Below, in pieces: positions 1 to 13,970 of a DNA stretch of 64,000 nucleotides. Within the stretch, counting starts at the first letter, position 1. Every line of letters begins with the position of its first letter. Made by a program: the position numbers and the translations under genes. The notes below the pieces were generated by a model that saw nothing but the letters and a program-made list of their open reading frames with translations, had not been told where the DNA came from and made no database searches. The DNA comes from Coturnix japonica (Eukaryota > Chordata > Aves > Galliformes > Phasianidae), in contig NC_029516.1 in NCBI RefSeq assembly GCF_001577835.2, positions 88,111,883 to 88,175,882 of the forward strand. The letters run 5' to 3'.

Positions 1-800
1 TTTGCAATTAACATGCAAACTGCATGTAACCAGTAAGTGTGATAAAAATCAGCATCCTTCCACTACTCAAACCACCAAATGAGGAGGTATGCAGGTATCT
101 GGTATTCTGAGGCATGGTAGAAATATCATCTGCCACAGGTGTTGCACTTTCACTTCTTAAGTGTGCCATCTTCAAATTTCTTAGGCACACATAGTATAGA
201 TACCTTTATCCACAGCACTATGGCAGTATCTGCCTGAGCCTTTGGGTCTGAATTAGGCCTGTGCTTCTGATGCAACCTTTCCTACTCAACCACATCTAAT
301 TTGCATTGCAGAGCCATCTCTGAGCACACCGAGTGGGTTGCTCTGATTTTAAATTAAATGGCCATAGCCCCCATCTGCAGCTGCATTGAAGTTGAAGCAG
401 GTCAGCTGGGAGCTGAGCTTATTTAAAAGTTACCACATTACTTTTCTTAGGGCATAAAGATATTTATTAATGTTTCTTTTCTATAGTCCTATAGTACACA
501 GAAAGATACAAGTGTTGAAATTAAAAAGGGAATTCCATGTCACAGTGCAAAGCCTCTCTCATGGCTGCAGTGAAGCCAGAGCTCTGCAGCAGTAGGTATA
601 CAGGCTTCTTTTTTATGTGAAAAGAAAAACAATTCAGTTGGAATTTGGAACAAACAAACACAGACTTTTAAGAGTAAGCTCATTTAACTAATTGATGATT
701 TTATGTAAAAATAGAACAACAACACAACAAATGTATCAATGGCATCTGAAGTAAGGACTGCTACCTAAGTGCCCCTCTCTCACTGAATGCTCCCCTTGAT

Positions 801-899
801 AGGCTTTCCCTTTCTTTCCCCTTTCTTTCCTTCCTCTTCCTTCCTTTCCCCTCCCCTCCTCCCCTCCTTCTCTCTGCTCCTCTTCTCTCTTCTTTTTTA
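801..899. repeat. Polypyrimidine/polypurine tract
   Basis: About 100 bases of almost pure C/T on the plus strand, mixing CCCTTT, CTTCC and CCCCTCC units and ending in T-rich DNA. It is low-complexity rather than a clean microsatellite. Confidence 0.85.
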
Positions 900-3800
900 A
901 CAGAAGGTAGAATCCTTCTTGGTAGTTTGTGTGCGAGGCTTGTCCCAAGCATTAGGTGTGCATCAGTTATGCCCACTAGGCTGAAGGGAGAGGTGTGTGA
1001 ATGACTTCAAGGTATTGATTAGCTAGAAGGGGCCGTATCAAATTGTTCAGATTTTGATTTGCTCAGAAGGAATACTGCAAATGTCAAAGTGAAAACTGAG
1101 GTACAGGCTGAGTGTCTACAGTGGCAACTGACAAATGCAGTGGGTAGCACTGGATTTAGTATAGATCCTGATTAATCACTTCTTCAGGTCCCCATGTCTG
1201 AGTCCTTCCTGTCTCACTCACTTCAGCTATGCTGTACTGGTCACTTGCCATCCAGACAGAGGCCTGCATAATTGTTCATTATTCTGAAATGTTTCTCTGC
1301 TTATAACATTCACGTAGAAAGAGTAGAAGTATTTACAGAACTTTCTTTTTCCTTAAGTGTTCTCTGCCTTCCTTTTCGCCTCTCCTTACTGAATTGCTTT
1401 CCATTTAGATGCGTATAAACTCAGCCTGTAATTCCAATTTACATCTGCACTTTACCCTGTACAAATAAGGAACCCCAATGTGAAATCAATCCGTAAGTTA
1501 TCTGAGGCAGAGACCATAAAAAAACAGCCTTAACTGTGTATGGCAGCACTGAAAGTAATACATCCATCTCAGATTGTACTAGCAAATGGTCTTGTTCTAC
1601 ATATCTTTAATCTAGGCACTTTCAACCTCTCTGCAAATTATATGAGAGATGTAGTGAACAACTCTAACATCTTTCTTCTAATAAAGCTACTACTTACTCC
1701 AGCACCGACTAGTGCTTAATGAATTTCTTGACATATCCCTAATGTCATGACACTTGAAGTAGCATGGTTAAAAGTTGTTTTTATCAAATATAAACCAGGT
1801 CTAATGCAAACTTAGGAAAAATAAGCTTATATTAGCTGTATAAATCTGTCATTGAACACTTTCATCTTCCTGTAAATAAGCACTAAATATTAGTACTGCA
1901 TAAAATGCTCCAAACTTGTCACATTTGACAGTAACCATTTAGAATGTGTTGCTATAAGTATATACTAATAAGATGACTTTGGTACCACTGCAGTAAGCTG
2001 TTTATTACAGAACTTATGTTTACTCGTGGAATATATCTTTCTTCATATGTATAGAGAGAGTTCCTTACAATTGAAGATGTTGTCTGTAAGTGAACAACTA
2101 TAATAAAATTAACAATTTATAAGTTGGGAAGATTTTCATTTTTAGTGGAAAAAAGCATGGCAGTATCACCAGGCCAGGTAGTAGGCAAGTGTTTACAGCC
2201 TAATACTGAACCAAGACAAAACTAGAGTTCAGCAAACTTCTACAAACTAAATACTTCATTACTTCTAAGTCAAAATAATCTGAAGAAAAACCCGTTTCTT
2301 CCTTTTGAATTTTTCTCAGTGGAAACTGACCTGGGGTTTTCATTGCATTCTGAATCATCCCAGTGAAGACATATGAACACCTTTTTGTAGTGAAATACAA
2401 AATGTTAGTGAATATTTTGTAACCTGACAGAGAATGCAAAATAGTACTGCAATGAGTCCAGCCCCTCTTTGGCTCTGATGTAGAAGTTTGTTCGCTGAGG
2501 CATCGTCACCACATACTTCAGAAAAGGAAACACCTTGGAAGATTTTCATTTTCTGCCTGACTGTGTCATTCTCTGCTGAGATTAGGAGAGCTGACAGAAT
2601 TAGCGCAAAGTAGCATGTGGCAATGGGCCATGAAAGCAATGCATTTCCAAACAATTACAGTGTATTTTTGTTGATGCTGGGAGATACAAGGATGGAGTCC
2701 AAGTGCTTAGCTGCTTGAGAAGGGCAGTTGTGCTCTGGAAATGCACTGCCTGAAACCATCTCTTTTACAAACTGGAAATTACAAGCTAAACTGGGAAATT
2801 AGGGAAAAACAAAAAAACAAACAAACAAAGGTATTTATTTGTGTCTCGTGTTGATTATTGGAACCTCCTGATTAGCCCCGCTGCTCTTCTCCTGTTTGCC
2901 CAAAGTATGGCGAAAAGAAGGAAGGAAATCATTGTTTCTTTTCTGGTATGGTCCTCACCATAGCCTACGTAGGTATGTTTAAAATATGTAAAAATATTAC
3001 CATTAACTTTATCTAACATTACTGTTTAACCCCATTAGGCTTGCCTTACCATGTCTCTTGCATCTTTAGCAGTGTCTTAGCTGGCATTTATTCCATGCAT
3101 TTACAATGGAAAACTCCTGGAAAGGTATCTCAGTCTTCAGTTCTTCACATTTTGTTCCTCACATCTTACACTCTAACACACAATTCAGTAGATCATGATT
3201 GCTTGTGTAGGCACCATTTTGACTACATGTTTACGTGATAGATAAAGGATGCTTAGATAGATAAAGGGGGCTAGCAGCCTGTTGTATATTTGAGTTATGA
3301 CTACTGACTAAAAGAAAGTTCCCATTTCCAAGAACTTCAGCACTAGAGTTCTTGCCTATTTTGTGAGCAAATAAAAGGCAAGAGAATATATTTTACAGTG
3401 GAAATGCCAACCACAGCAAATACTGAAAAGGCAGATTTTTTGTGTCTCTATTTTAAATAGAGTAAGATGCTGAAAATTAATTAATGTTTATGAATAAACA
3501 GCCTGAAAAATAGTGGTAAAATTTCAGCCCTTTGACAACTACGTCAACAGCAGTTATATAAGTAAACAAGGCCTTGGTACTGGAAAGGATAATACATCTA
3601 CCCATAACAGTGTCAATTTAAAGATGATACAATTTCATCAGTTTTGCCAGATAGTAACTTGCAATTGACTGTCTTGTGAAAAATACAGATCTATATGGAA
3701 AATGATAATCATGCTCTGTACTTCAGTTCTTTTCAGGAGGACACAAAATCAGAGCAAAAATAACAATAAATTATAATTTTAAAAAGAGAGTATAAAACAT

Positions 3801-4086
3801 TTCACAAATACCTCAAATAAATTGTAGAAAGTAACACTGAAAGGAAACTTAAGAGGCAATCTGAAATGTTTATCTGCCTGAAAGTCTATGTCACCCATTA
3901 CAGTATTATTGTTCGATCCACGTGAAATTTACTCTCGGGTGAGTAAGCTTCCTTTTAAGGGATATGAGAAACAGGTATTGGAAGGTAAGATGAGAAAAAA
4001 AAGAAGGCTCAGAACCCATACAGGGGAAACTAGAGAGAAAGGCTGTGTAAAAAAAGTAAAAAACATAATGAAAACAAGGAGCTGGT

Positions 4087-4110
4087 AAAATAAATAAATA
4101 AATAAATAAA
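4087..4110. repeat. (AAAT)n microsatellite
   Basis: Six AAAT/TAAA units in AT-rich intergenic DNA. Confidence 0.9.
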
Positions 4111-5319
4111 CACATAACCATACAGAACCAAAAAAGCATACAATTGAATGCAATGGAATGCTGCAGTTGGGTGAGACACCACCTGAGATAACCCACTTCT
4201 AAGGAATAAAAAAGCTTCTGTCCGCAGGTGTGTATATATTTGTCTTGGTATATCCAAGCTTGTCTTGTGTAGACATGTAAAAGCATGTGCAATAGCAGCT
4301 TTGGAGCTTTGCACACATTAACCTGCATGTTAGAGCTGCGTTTTGCAATTATAAAACTAAATTATTGCTCTCTTTTCCAGAGTAAGGACACCATCTTCCC
4401 TTTGCCATCTAACTCATCTGTTTACTTTCAATAAAACAGTCACTCTGCTCATAGGTTTTGGACATCCCACACCACTGACATTCGGATGAAATTTGCCAAT
4501 ATATTGGCCAATATGCCAATATATTAATATATACCAAATATTGCTATGAAGAGCAGGAACAGAATGGACATTAGAAAAGGAGGAAAGGGAAATCATGCCT
4601 GGAAGTTACTTAAATTAGAAAGGAGGATTAAATACAGATAATAATCTGAAAGAAAAATAATACAAGCATCTTTTCTTCATTGATAAGTACCATCAAAAAA
4701 GGCAATCTGTCATTGGAAATCTTTGTGTAGGATTATTCCTTAAAATAAATGAAAAACTGTCATCAATTTTAACCTGAGCAACAGTTCTAATTGTAAGAGG
4801 CCCAAAATGAAGTAGAATATAAACACATATATTTCATCTTTGTTCTCTTCAGAATAGACTTTAGAATTACTTCATATCTGAAACATCATTGCCCTGTCCA
4901 TAAATTTAATAGAAAAAGATCTGGGTGGGTAGAATGATACTCATCTTGGATGAGGATAAAGATAATTGATTTAAACAGCAAATTTATGTATGTGCTCACA
5001 AATCTTATTGCTCCAGTTCTTCGAGACTGAGACACTAAACAATGAGAAAATGTGGATTAATTTACCCAGTGAACATAGCACAGCAAAACTGCTGTATATT
5101 AGATCTGTAGATCACATGTACAGTATATTAACTTTACTTAGTAGACAGATAATTATGTTTCAATGTAAAATCCATTAAAAATTATAATAATTAAATATAT
5201 GTATGACGTGATTAATGATGTGCCAAGATTATGCAGATAATTCATCTTTAATTCAGTAGTTGTCTCACTGCTAACAAATAATAACTAATAGATCACTGTA
5301 TGTTCTTTACCATGATACA

Positions 5320-5330
5320 TTTATTTTATT
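5320..5330 (-). promoter_or_regulatory. Candidate LIPI polyadenylation signal
   Basis: Two overlapping AATAAA hexamers read on the minus strand about 205 bases beyond the LIPI stop. They are the first good signals downstream, but the region is AT-rich, so chance occurrence is possible. Confidence 0.4.
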
Positions 5331-5533
5331 AAAATTTCCGAAATACAGAGGTATCTGAACATTTCAATGAATTTCAGCCTAAGGCTCTCAAAGGAAGTAA
5401 TGCATATTACCACATAGACTCTTGAAAATAAATCTAGCTTATCTCATTTCCTTCTCATTGCAGTCTTTATCCTGAGGAAGAATCAAAATGTCATTGCCAT
5501 GAGAAAAATTATGTTAGTAGAATCTCTCTCTCT

Positions 5534-5621
5534 TCATGTACTCTTCTCTGGGCAAGGGATAGGCTTGAAGGTCAGTTCAGTGTTCTCCATCAGTACAAAA
5601 TCATATCTGCACAGCTGTAGC
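5534..5621 (-). CDS. LIPI: LIPI coding exon 10 (C terminus and stop)
   Basis: An 88-nt exon ending in TGA. It encodes [20 protein letters not shown] and IPCPEKST, closely matching the family ending CRYDLVLMENVE...CPE. Confidence 0.93.
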
Positions 5622-8600
5622 CTATGAAAGTAGGAACAGAAAAAGTGTGCATAACAGAAGTTTTAAAATCAATTGAAAAATCTTTTAGTATCTTGATTAC
5701 AATTCCAATATTTACCAACTCTCAGAGATGGTACTCAGGACAACAAAAAACGTCTTCTTGTCAAAGCTTATAACCCTATATTGTACATCACTAGCATAGT
5801 TTTGCCAGATTATATACAACCAGAACACCAGATAGATGAAGCATAGTAGCATGAGTATGAAGACTCTCATATTAATCTGAACTGAAAGTTACTAACATTA
5901 CTGTGCAATACTTCACAAACACATATAGATGTCATGAAAGGTGCCTCTTACGCACCAGATTTTACCTTTTGATGTGAAAGGAAGCTAACTGCACATGTAG
6001 GGCAGAGATGATATCTCTGTCCTTCATGAACTACTATAAATAAATAGTGTGAGCTGGACTGGACCAACAAATGACTAGCACACTCTTTTCTCTAAGGGCA
6101 TATAAAGCTACATGTTACTTGTTTTATTCAAAACTATCCACATTGGTTTGAACTGGCAGTACAACACAATTCACATATAACTGACACATACAGTGAAACA
6201 CCTAAGGGAAAAAAAGCCAAGAATGTTGTGCCATACACCTTTGCTGTTGCCCATTAGTGTGAGATTTCCAACCAGGGATGGCTCCACCTACATGTGATCA
6301 CCTGCATGTGATACTGACAGATTTTTGAGGCCCATCAAAGACTTCACAAAGCTAAGGCAGTAGATTTTCCAACTGAGATGATCAAGACAAATTCTGGTAG
6401 CTTGTATAATACAAAATAGAATTTAATGCAGTCCCTCATCCACAATTTGTTTTGATTTGAATATAACAGTTTACTACTATATTATTTTTGTAGAGAGAGA
6501 GGGAAAAAAAAAGGCATGAAAGCACAGAAATTGAAAGCATTTTAAAAATCCTTAAAAATCCTGTGAGAGAATTCAGAGGACAAAATTTCCACCGGAGAAA
6601 TGTAAGATCATTACTTGGATACGTTTCTTGGGTTTTTAATTTCAGTTTACAATGCTGCATTTCAGCAACACAACAGCTGAGTATGTTTACAGAGCCTGTT
6701 CCCCAAAAGAGGTCATTTCGGAAGGATTCTATCTAATCACAAGGAATACTGTACTTAGACATGATGATGAATGCCAGGAATAAAAACATAGTTTCCAACA
6801 TACTGTATCACATTTGAAGTGAAATCCATCTAAGTTTGTCATTATCGAGTACATTGAATGGGAGCATGGTGAGTAGGTTTGGCTCTCCAAAGAAGGAACA
6901 AAACACAAATATTTTTGGGAAGTAAGGCATTCAGAAACTTTTACTCCACATGTCTTCTCTGACATGAAAAGCAAGGGCTTTGTCCACTCTTTTGTTCAGT
7001 AGATATTCAGTAGATAAAAAATTATATTTTTTATTCAGAAAATTATATTTATTCCTTAGCACTCCCACATTTACACACCATCTCTGAGAATAATAGGTCA
7101 GTAAACAGTTTTCAGTGATATCCCATTGTTCACTCTCAACCCAAATCAGAGCAGAGAGAGACTCCTATTGTCTTTTATCTCTGTATCTGTCCCTGTTTTT
7201 CACCTACTACTTTGCTATGTGAATAATTTAAATATTTTTAAGGTAGTTTCTAGTTGATTATCCTGTATTCAAGTAATTGGTGTAATTACAAGTAACTAAA
7301 TAAGGTAAATATAGGTAGTCACAATTACATTGAGCAATTATGTAATTATACTAACCAATGGTGATGTAACATCTGCATTTAAATTACCTTCGCATGCTGA
7401 TTCAACACACGTCTTTCCATCATTATCTTTAAACATCTAATGTGACTACATGACATCTGATAAAGCTCCATAAAGATTTTAGGGGATCTTATATTAAATC
7501 AAGTGCATATTACTTTAAGACTAACAAGAGTCAGACTAACAGGTTGAGAAAAGTCAAAACCAAAAAGGAATATTCACTGTAAGTAGAATATAAGTAAAGT
7601 AAGTATAAATAAGAAAGAATATTCTCACTCATTAGTTATTTGGGAAGGGAAGGGAAGGGAAGGGAAGGGAAGGGAAGGGAAGGGAGTGTGAAGGGAGGGA
7701 AAGGGAAGGGAAGGGTAAGGTTGATAGGATTTAGGGAAGGAAGGGAAGGAAGGGAAGGGAAGGGAAGGGAAGGGAAGGGAAAGAGGAAGGGAAGGGAAGG
7801 GAGAGGGAAGGGAAGGGAAAGGGAAGGGAAGGGAAGAAGGGTGGATGGAAAGGGAAGGAAAGGAAAGGGGATATTGGAAGGGACCTTCAAAGGTCATCAG
7901 GTCCAATGCCTGACCACTTCAGAGCTAACCAAAAGTTAAAGTATATTACTGAGGGCATTGTTCAAATGCCTCTTGAACACTGACAGGCATGGGACATCAA
8001 CCACCTCTCTAGGAAGCTTGTTCTAGAGTCTAAGTACACTCACAGTAAAAAACTTCCTAATACCCACTGTGCAGATTTTATTTTAAATTTGGTCTTCGTT
8101 GAATCTGCCATTTGTATGAAGAAATACGCATTATAACTCTAAAACACAGTAATACTGATTCTCCAGTGCATTTCCGTACTATTGTTTGTAATACGCTATT
8201 ATCACAAGTTGGAAAATAAAAATTGTAATTGCTAATGCTATGGTACAGGTAACTTTGAGATGTGAAAAATGAACACATAGTAATGCTGGTAAAATATTTC
8301 AAAACATAAATAAATAATGAAAGAATAGTAACAGCACTCAGTATAATAAACATGGATTATTTCATTTTAAGTGCAAGCAAGCACAGACTGCATATTTTGG
8401 TCTTGGAGGATCTTTACCATCAAAGTCCTCACAAAGCCACAGGACTAAAAGCTTATTCCAGTCATCAAAGCATCTGAAGTACTTCATTCCATATCTGAAT
8501 GCAGAAAGCTGTGTGCAGACACATAATTAAAATCAGAAAAGTACTTCATAAAATTCATCTTCAGGAAGAGAATTCACCAGGCTGTCTCTGCTGATTTAAG

Positions 8601-11600
8601 TCAGGCTAGCCTGCATAAGTGGTCCTTAAGAGCTCCCTTAGACCTGAAAGTCTCAACAGCCTGTTGTAATAAGGAACATGCATGACTTTTACAGGCGCAA
8701 GAGATACAAACTGAGAATGCTGTGCACTAGACATTGACGTACAGAACACTTCTTCCATACAAGGAATTTGAGAGAGAGGATTAGAAGGACATTCATGCAT
8801 TTATGAATATGTAATAAAAAAGTCAATAGAGGCAAGTCCTCATGAGCAGTTTGACTGATACACAACTTTGATACATGACACTCACCTTTCTGGATTATTA
8901 AGTGCTTTCAGTCTCATCTGAAGAACCTTAAGCTTGTATTTCTGGCCTACTAAAGTCTTCGTAGAAAAGGTCAATGAAATTTTGGATATTTTCTCAAAAT
9001 CCTGGTAAAATCCAGTTAATATTTTGACTCTTTTGTATTGCTGAAATGTTGTCACATCACTAAAGAAAAATATAATTTCCAGTCAGTTTTGTTTCTGTTT
9101 CTTTTTTAATCTAAGAAATATTCACTATTATTACTAAGGGCAGAGGTCTTACAGATCACCAGAAAGCATTCAGAACAAAGACCAAGATTCAGGGATTAAG
9201 GGACATAATTCGTAAAGGAAGAAAGGATCATTTCATTATGAGGAGTGTTGCCTCTTGCACTGAGCCATATCAGATCCAGGAAAAGGAACTGTGGTCAAGA
9301 CTTAACAACTTGATGATAACTTTAGACTTAGGCTAACACGTCTAAAGCAAGGTTTAGAAAACTTGGGAAATTAGTTCTGTAAGGAGATAACAAAAAATAG
9401 GGGGATAAATCATGACATACCTATTTGTCTGTGACTCTACTGTATTTCCAGCATGATCTGTTATTTTAACTTTAATGAAACCTCTCCTAATGCTTTTATT
9501 CCAAACAGTAATATCCAGTAAATAGTTGTACACTGCAAAAAGAAATGGGAAATAGTAAGATTCAAGAAATGAACCTTGACAGTACACGACTGCTAGTAGT
9601 ACTCTGCCAAAAGCATTTACAGGGTAGTAATAGTGATCCTTTACTTGAGGATACCAGCTCAAATCAGAATAAAAAGAATACTGGAAAAATAAATAAATAA
9701 AAAGAAATAAAAAAGAAAAAGAAGAAAAAAACTGTTTCATCCAAATGGCTGCCTAGAGTTCTGTGTAATTAATGTGTAATTTCTTTCAATTTTTACATAA
9801 AAAGGATTTGCATAAGAAAAAAAACTGCCAACATAGTTAACATGAAAAGCTTGACCTGCCTAATGAAACAAAGGAAAATTAAGTCCTACGTGGCACCTTC
9901 AGTTCTTGGCAAGCTTTGCAAAGTGGAGATGTTTGAGTTAGTAATGTGGTGAAACTACCACATTATCTACAAAAGTTAAGTGTCCAGAAAATAGAAGAGG
10001 TACACTGGCAGGAAGAGAGAGGAACAGCACTTGTGCAAGCTTTGTGGATTGGCAAGGTGGGAGGTTAGCTAGGTGAGCAGATTAGTCAGGATGCAACTGC
10101 TGAAGAGAGACATTATTCTGGAGGACAGCACACACATGATCTGTCCTGCCACACATTAAGAAACGCTGACCTAGCCTTCTAGTGCACTTCTGCATCCACC
10201 ACTCATACTGTAATTGTGCTATGGCTATCCAGAGGAGGTACAGCTTTACTAAGTGAGGAATCCAATTCAAACTTTTTTGTCATTTTTATGTGATGTTAGT
10301 CTTTAAAATTCACTACTAAAAGACTGAGACTCACCTTGAATGAAAAGCTTGCTGTCATGTTTACACTATTAGCTTAGTTTACAGACTCTTGTTTATTTCT
10401 ATTATTTTCTCATGTTTCTAAACATCTAAGAATTCAAATAAGGCTTAGTTAGTAAACTGCCTCTTTTTCAGACCATTTTATTACACTTATTTTTATTCAT
10501 AACTCCACATATTTTCCCTAAAACTTATGCTGTCATTACAACACTTATTATTCCTTTCCATATATCTCCAATATTTGTATTAATCTGTTTTCTTTCTTCT
10601 GACACCCCTGTTCTAAACTACTGTATGTAATACTTTTTATTATGTGTTACATTTTTCCACCAGGAAGAACCAGAACTTTCCCTACATGGATCTCTGATAA
10701 ATGCCCAGACATTTAACAAATATAAAAGCAAAGAAAAGCCATATTTTAATCCGGGAGGAATAAGACAAGGAGAACAAGTGGCCCATTCAGCCTTGAGAGC
10801 AAAAAAGAGCAAACTCCAAGCCAACCTGATAGGGGGAGAGGAGTGGTTTTTGCAAACATGTAGTTCAGCAGAAAGATCACTGGGAAGAGGAATTATTTTT
10901 CTTATGTGGGTCAGGAAGGGCCAGTGGGAGAAGATTTGACTTGGGCGGTTTACTGAAGAAGGTCTGGGCAGAGTCTGGAGTGTACAGAGGGCACCTCTGC
11001 AGTTTTAAGTTTGTCACACTTGAAGTGCAATCAGCGACCCAAATGTTGTTCATCCTCCATCTGCCACACTGAATGCATATATGTAAGCAAATTGAAGTTT
11101 GTACCTTGGGCTTTGTTATCCAAGTCTTTTTCACTGCACACCAAGACAACATTTTTTATCAGTCAGCTGTATAAATAACCCTACCACCATGTTATGTAGT
11201 ATCTATCACACCTTCATTAACCTCTCCAAAGCCTTTTGGCAGAAATGGTGATGAAGTAAGCACAATTAACGTAGTAGCAAGAGATATTCAGTCTCTGGTC
11301 TCAAAGCTTGCCAAGATTATGAAAAAAGTTAATAGGAAATTTCACTTTAGTTCCATCTAAGCTCATCCTTATGCACCAAATCAAAGAACCTGTAACATTA
11401 TCATTTAGAAGAAGAGTGTAGATTTTCTTGATAAAAACAGAAATTAGATAAGAATTTAGCCCTCTGGATGGAAAGTTAAATATCTAAACTGTTCTAGCTA
11501 AGCCCCATGCCATGAGTGCTCATTTCAGCGTAGCATAACCCTAATAAAGTTAACTAGGTTTTCACTCCACTTTTTTCCTCACATGGAGATACAGAACTTA

Positions 11601-13939
11601 AAAAGCAAGAGCAACTTTAGTTCACTTTGGACACTTCCCTTTCTAGGGAGGAACATACAAGTGTTTCTTCCTCCAACCTGGCATTAGGGTTTTGCTCTCT
11701 GAAAATGACAGGAATTTTTCCATCTGGGCAGATTCACACAGTCCATTTTTTCCCCTGTCACTTGATTCTCATTTTTCAGCTTCCTTATTCCTCTGACAGT
11801 AAATCTCATTACTTTTGAAGTCGTATTTCTTTCTCAGTTCACGTATTCCTAACTCTTCTGCCATAATCACTCTTCTCCTTCCCCCAGGCTGCAGACTTAT
11901 GCTTAGCTCGTGGTTTATTCCACCCTTTCATACTGCAATGAACAATACCCTACTAATCTTAACATGCATTCACTTCAAATCAGATAACAAATGACAAACA
12001 TAACACTTCATGCAGAGTTTGCTGTGTATACATGTGTATGCATGTGTATTTAGTTACTCACTGCAGAATGGGTCTTTATCTGAAGTATCAAAATAAGCTC
12101 TCACTGGTGAATTTCTGAAAATTAACTGTTTTTTCCAGCTGTCAGCATAATAACCTGAAATTGAAAGTTTAAATGTTTTGTTTCAGATATTTAGCAATAT
12201 GACACACAAAAGTTACAGATTTGGCTTTAACTTTCTAAAACATTGTATTAGAAAGTAATTGACTTGGAAAATGCAGGAATCCCCTAAGTATAACAGAATG
12301 TAATATATATGTATTTCATTTTTATCATTCATTAGTATGACTAAAATTATCAGAATCCAATAGCTGGAATTTATTTAGTCTAGGTTCAAAAAATGGTGTT
12401 TATAAAACACTACAGAGGTAATAAAAATAAACCTAAAAAAGTACAGAACAGGTTCAGATTTAGTAAAATTTGTTCCTTTCTTTCTTGAGTCATTAAAGTA
12501 AGCATTTTTAAACCCTGTAGTCTATAACTGTGGCTATTCTCTAATAAAATATTAGACATCTATTAAATTCTTGGATGCAATGTATTTTCATTTTATGCAA
12601 TTTGCTTTCTGGTCTTGGGTCTTAATAATAGTCCTTGTTTCTAAAATAGCTGATGACATTTTGTCTGTCTCATTTATTTAACTAGAATATACAGTGAGGG
12701 CTAGATCTAGGCTGCAGAGGTCACTGCAAGACAGCAAGTGGAAAAGCCTGAGTAAGAAGGATGCTGTTTTTCTACCCAGTTCCCAGATGCAGCAACCTGA
12801 CGTTTCCTTACTAGTTTTATGGGTATTTAAAAAAGAAAAAAAGGTGTCAGCTGATTGGTCAAATATTTCTTCAGCTCAGGAAATCTCCCAACTTGCATCA
12901 AAAATGGCTAATAACAATTCTGGGGAAGTACTCAAGTCTTCTCATCCTACTATAAAGTACTGTAATAGCAGGTTCTTATTGTAAAGTAGCATACAGATAT
13001 GTCTGGGCTTTCTCTTCAGACTTGACCTAGTATATGAATTTAAGGATGTGAAGAAGATAGAGTATGAAGTGGAAGTTAACTTCTGTTTACATACTCTAAA
13101 AATGTAGTTCTAGTGAAAATCCTGCCCTGCCATCTAGCAAATGCTCACGTTACTGTAGCTGCTTTCAAATTGTCTCTAGATCTTCTTTAAAAGTAATAAA
13201 GCCCCAAACAACTAAAGCCTCTACAAATAAGAATTTGATTCAAAAAGAAGATCCAGAGACTCCATGAAGTTGGTATAAATGTTATTACTCTCAAACAAAA
13301 AACACAGGTTCTCTAGGAATGGTAGCACAGTATGAGAGCCGAACATGATGGACTAAGCAGAAGCAGTTTATCTATAGAGATAAAATGCATTCTGAATCCA
13401 TTTCAGTCTAGAAAGCCTGATAAAGATTAGGAACATTCAGTACTCCAACAGAGATAACTGTGAAGAAGATTAAGCCTTAAACTTTATACAGTTTAAAACA
13501 GTGTGCAGCTCTGTACTCAACCAATTTGTTGATTCCTTAACTATATTCTACAGATCTCTGGTGAAAGCCCAGAAAGAGCAAGTCTGAATTCCTTGGAAAA
13601 TCTCACCCATTCCAAAGCAGAGTAATTCTTACCCAGTACTGGACAGGACATTGGTTGGAAAGCTTCACAATCAACACATTTTCCTTTCCTATACTCTAAG
13701 TAGGAGTCACAAGGATATGCTGTTATGTTGCACTTCCTTTTCAAAGATGATAAGAAGAGAAAGACAGACCTTTGGTGGTCACATTTAAAATACTGAAAAC
13801 CTTCAGGAAAGAAAAAATAAAATATCCATGTAATGCATCATAATTTTTCTTCAGGAAAGAAAAGATATTAACTGGATTTTCAACTTAACTAGGTCATTCT
13901 TTGTTAGCCATGATTTTATTCCCTGTTTAGTTGACCTTC

Positions 13940-13970
<31 letters not shown>

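Larger units (their letters stand above)
1..5319. other. Region downstream of LIPI with no supported gene
   Basis: AT-rich DNA. Open frames of up to 140 codons occur (for example minus 4328-3906), but they are biased toward F, L and Y, lack family motifs and have no convincing splice partners. Simple repeats at 801-899, about 2805-2827 and 4087-4110 are the only structure I recognise. Confidence 0.6.

Noticed and set aside
2355-2654. Minus-strand 99-codon open frame with hydrophobic, signal-like N terminus
   Set aside because: It opens with TTG rather than ATG, matches no family I know and has no clear splice partner; several chance frames this long occur in the window.
3906-4328. Minus-strand 140-codon open frame, the longest in the left flank
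   Set aside because: Rich in F, L and Y from A-rich plus-strand DNA, passes through an AAAT repeat, and has no motif or conserved feature.
7625-7939. Long open frames on both strands through the GGGAA region
   Set aside because: They are translations of the pentanucleotide repeat and have no biological meaning as proteins.
9354-9740. Minus-strand 128-codon open frame
   Set aside because: It overlaps LIPI exon 8 in the LIPI frame; only 9421-9532 is coding and the rest is intron read-through.
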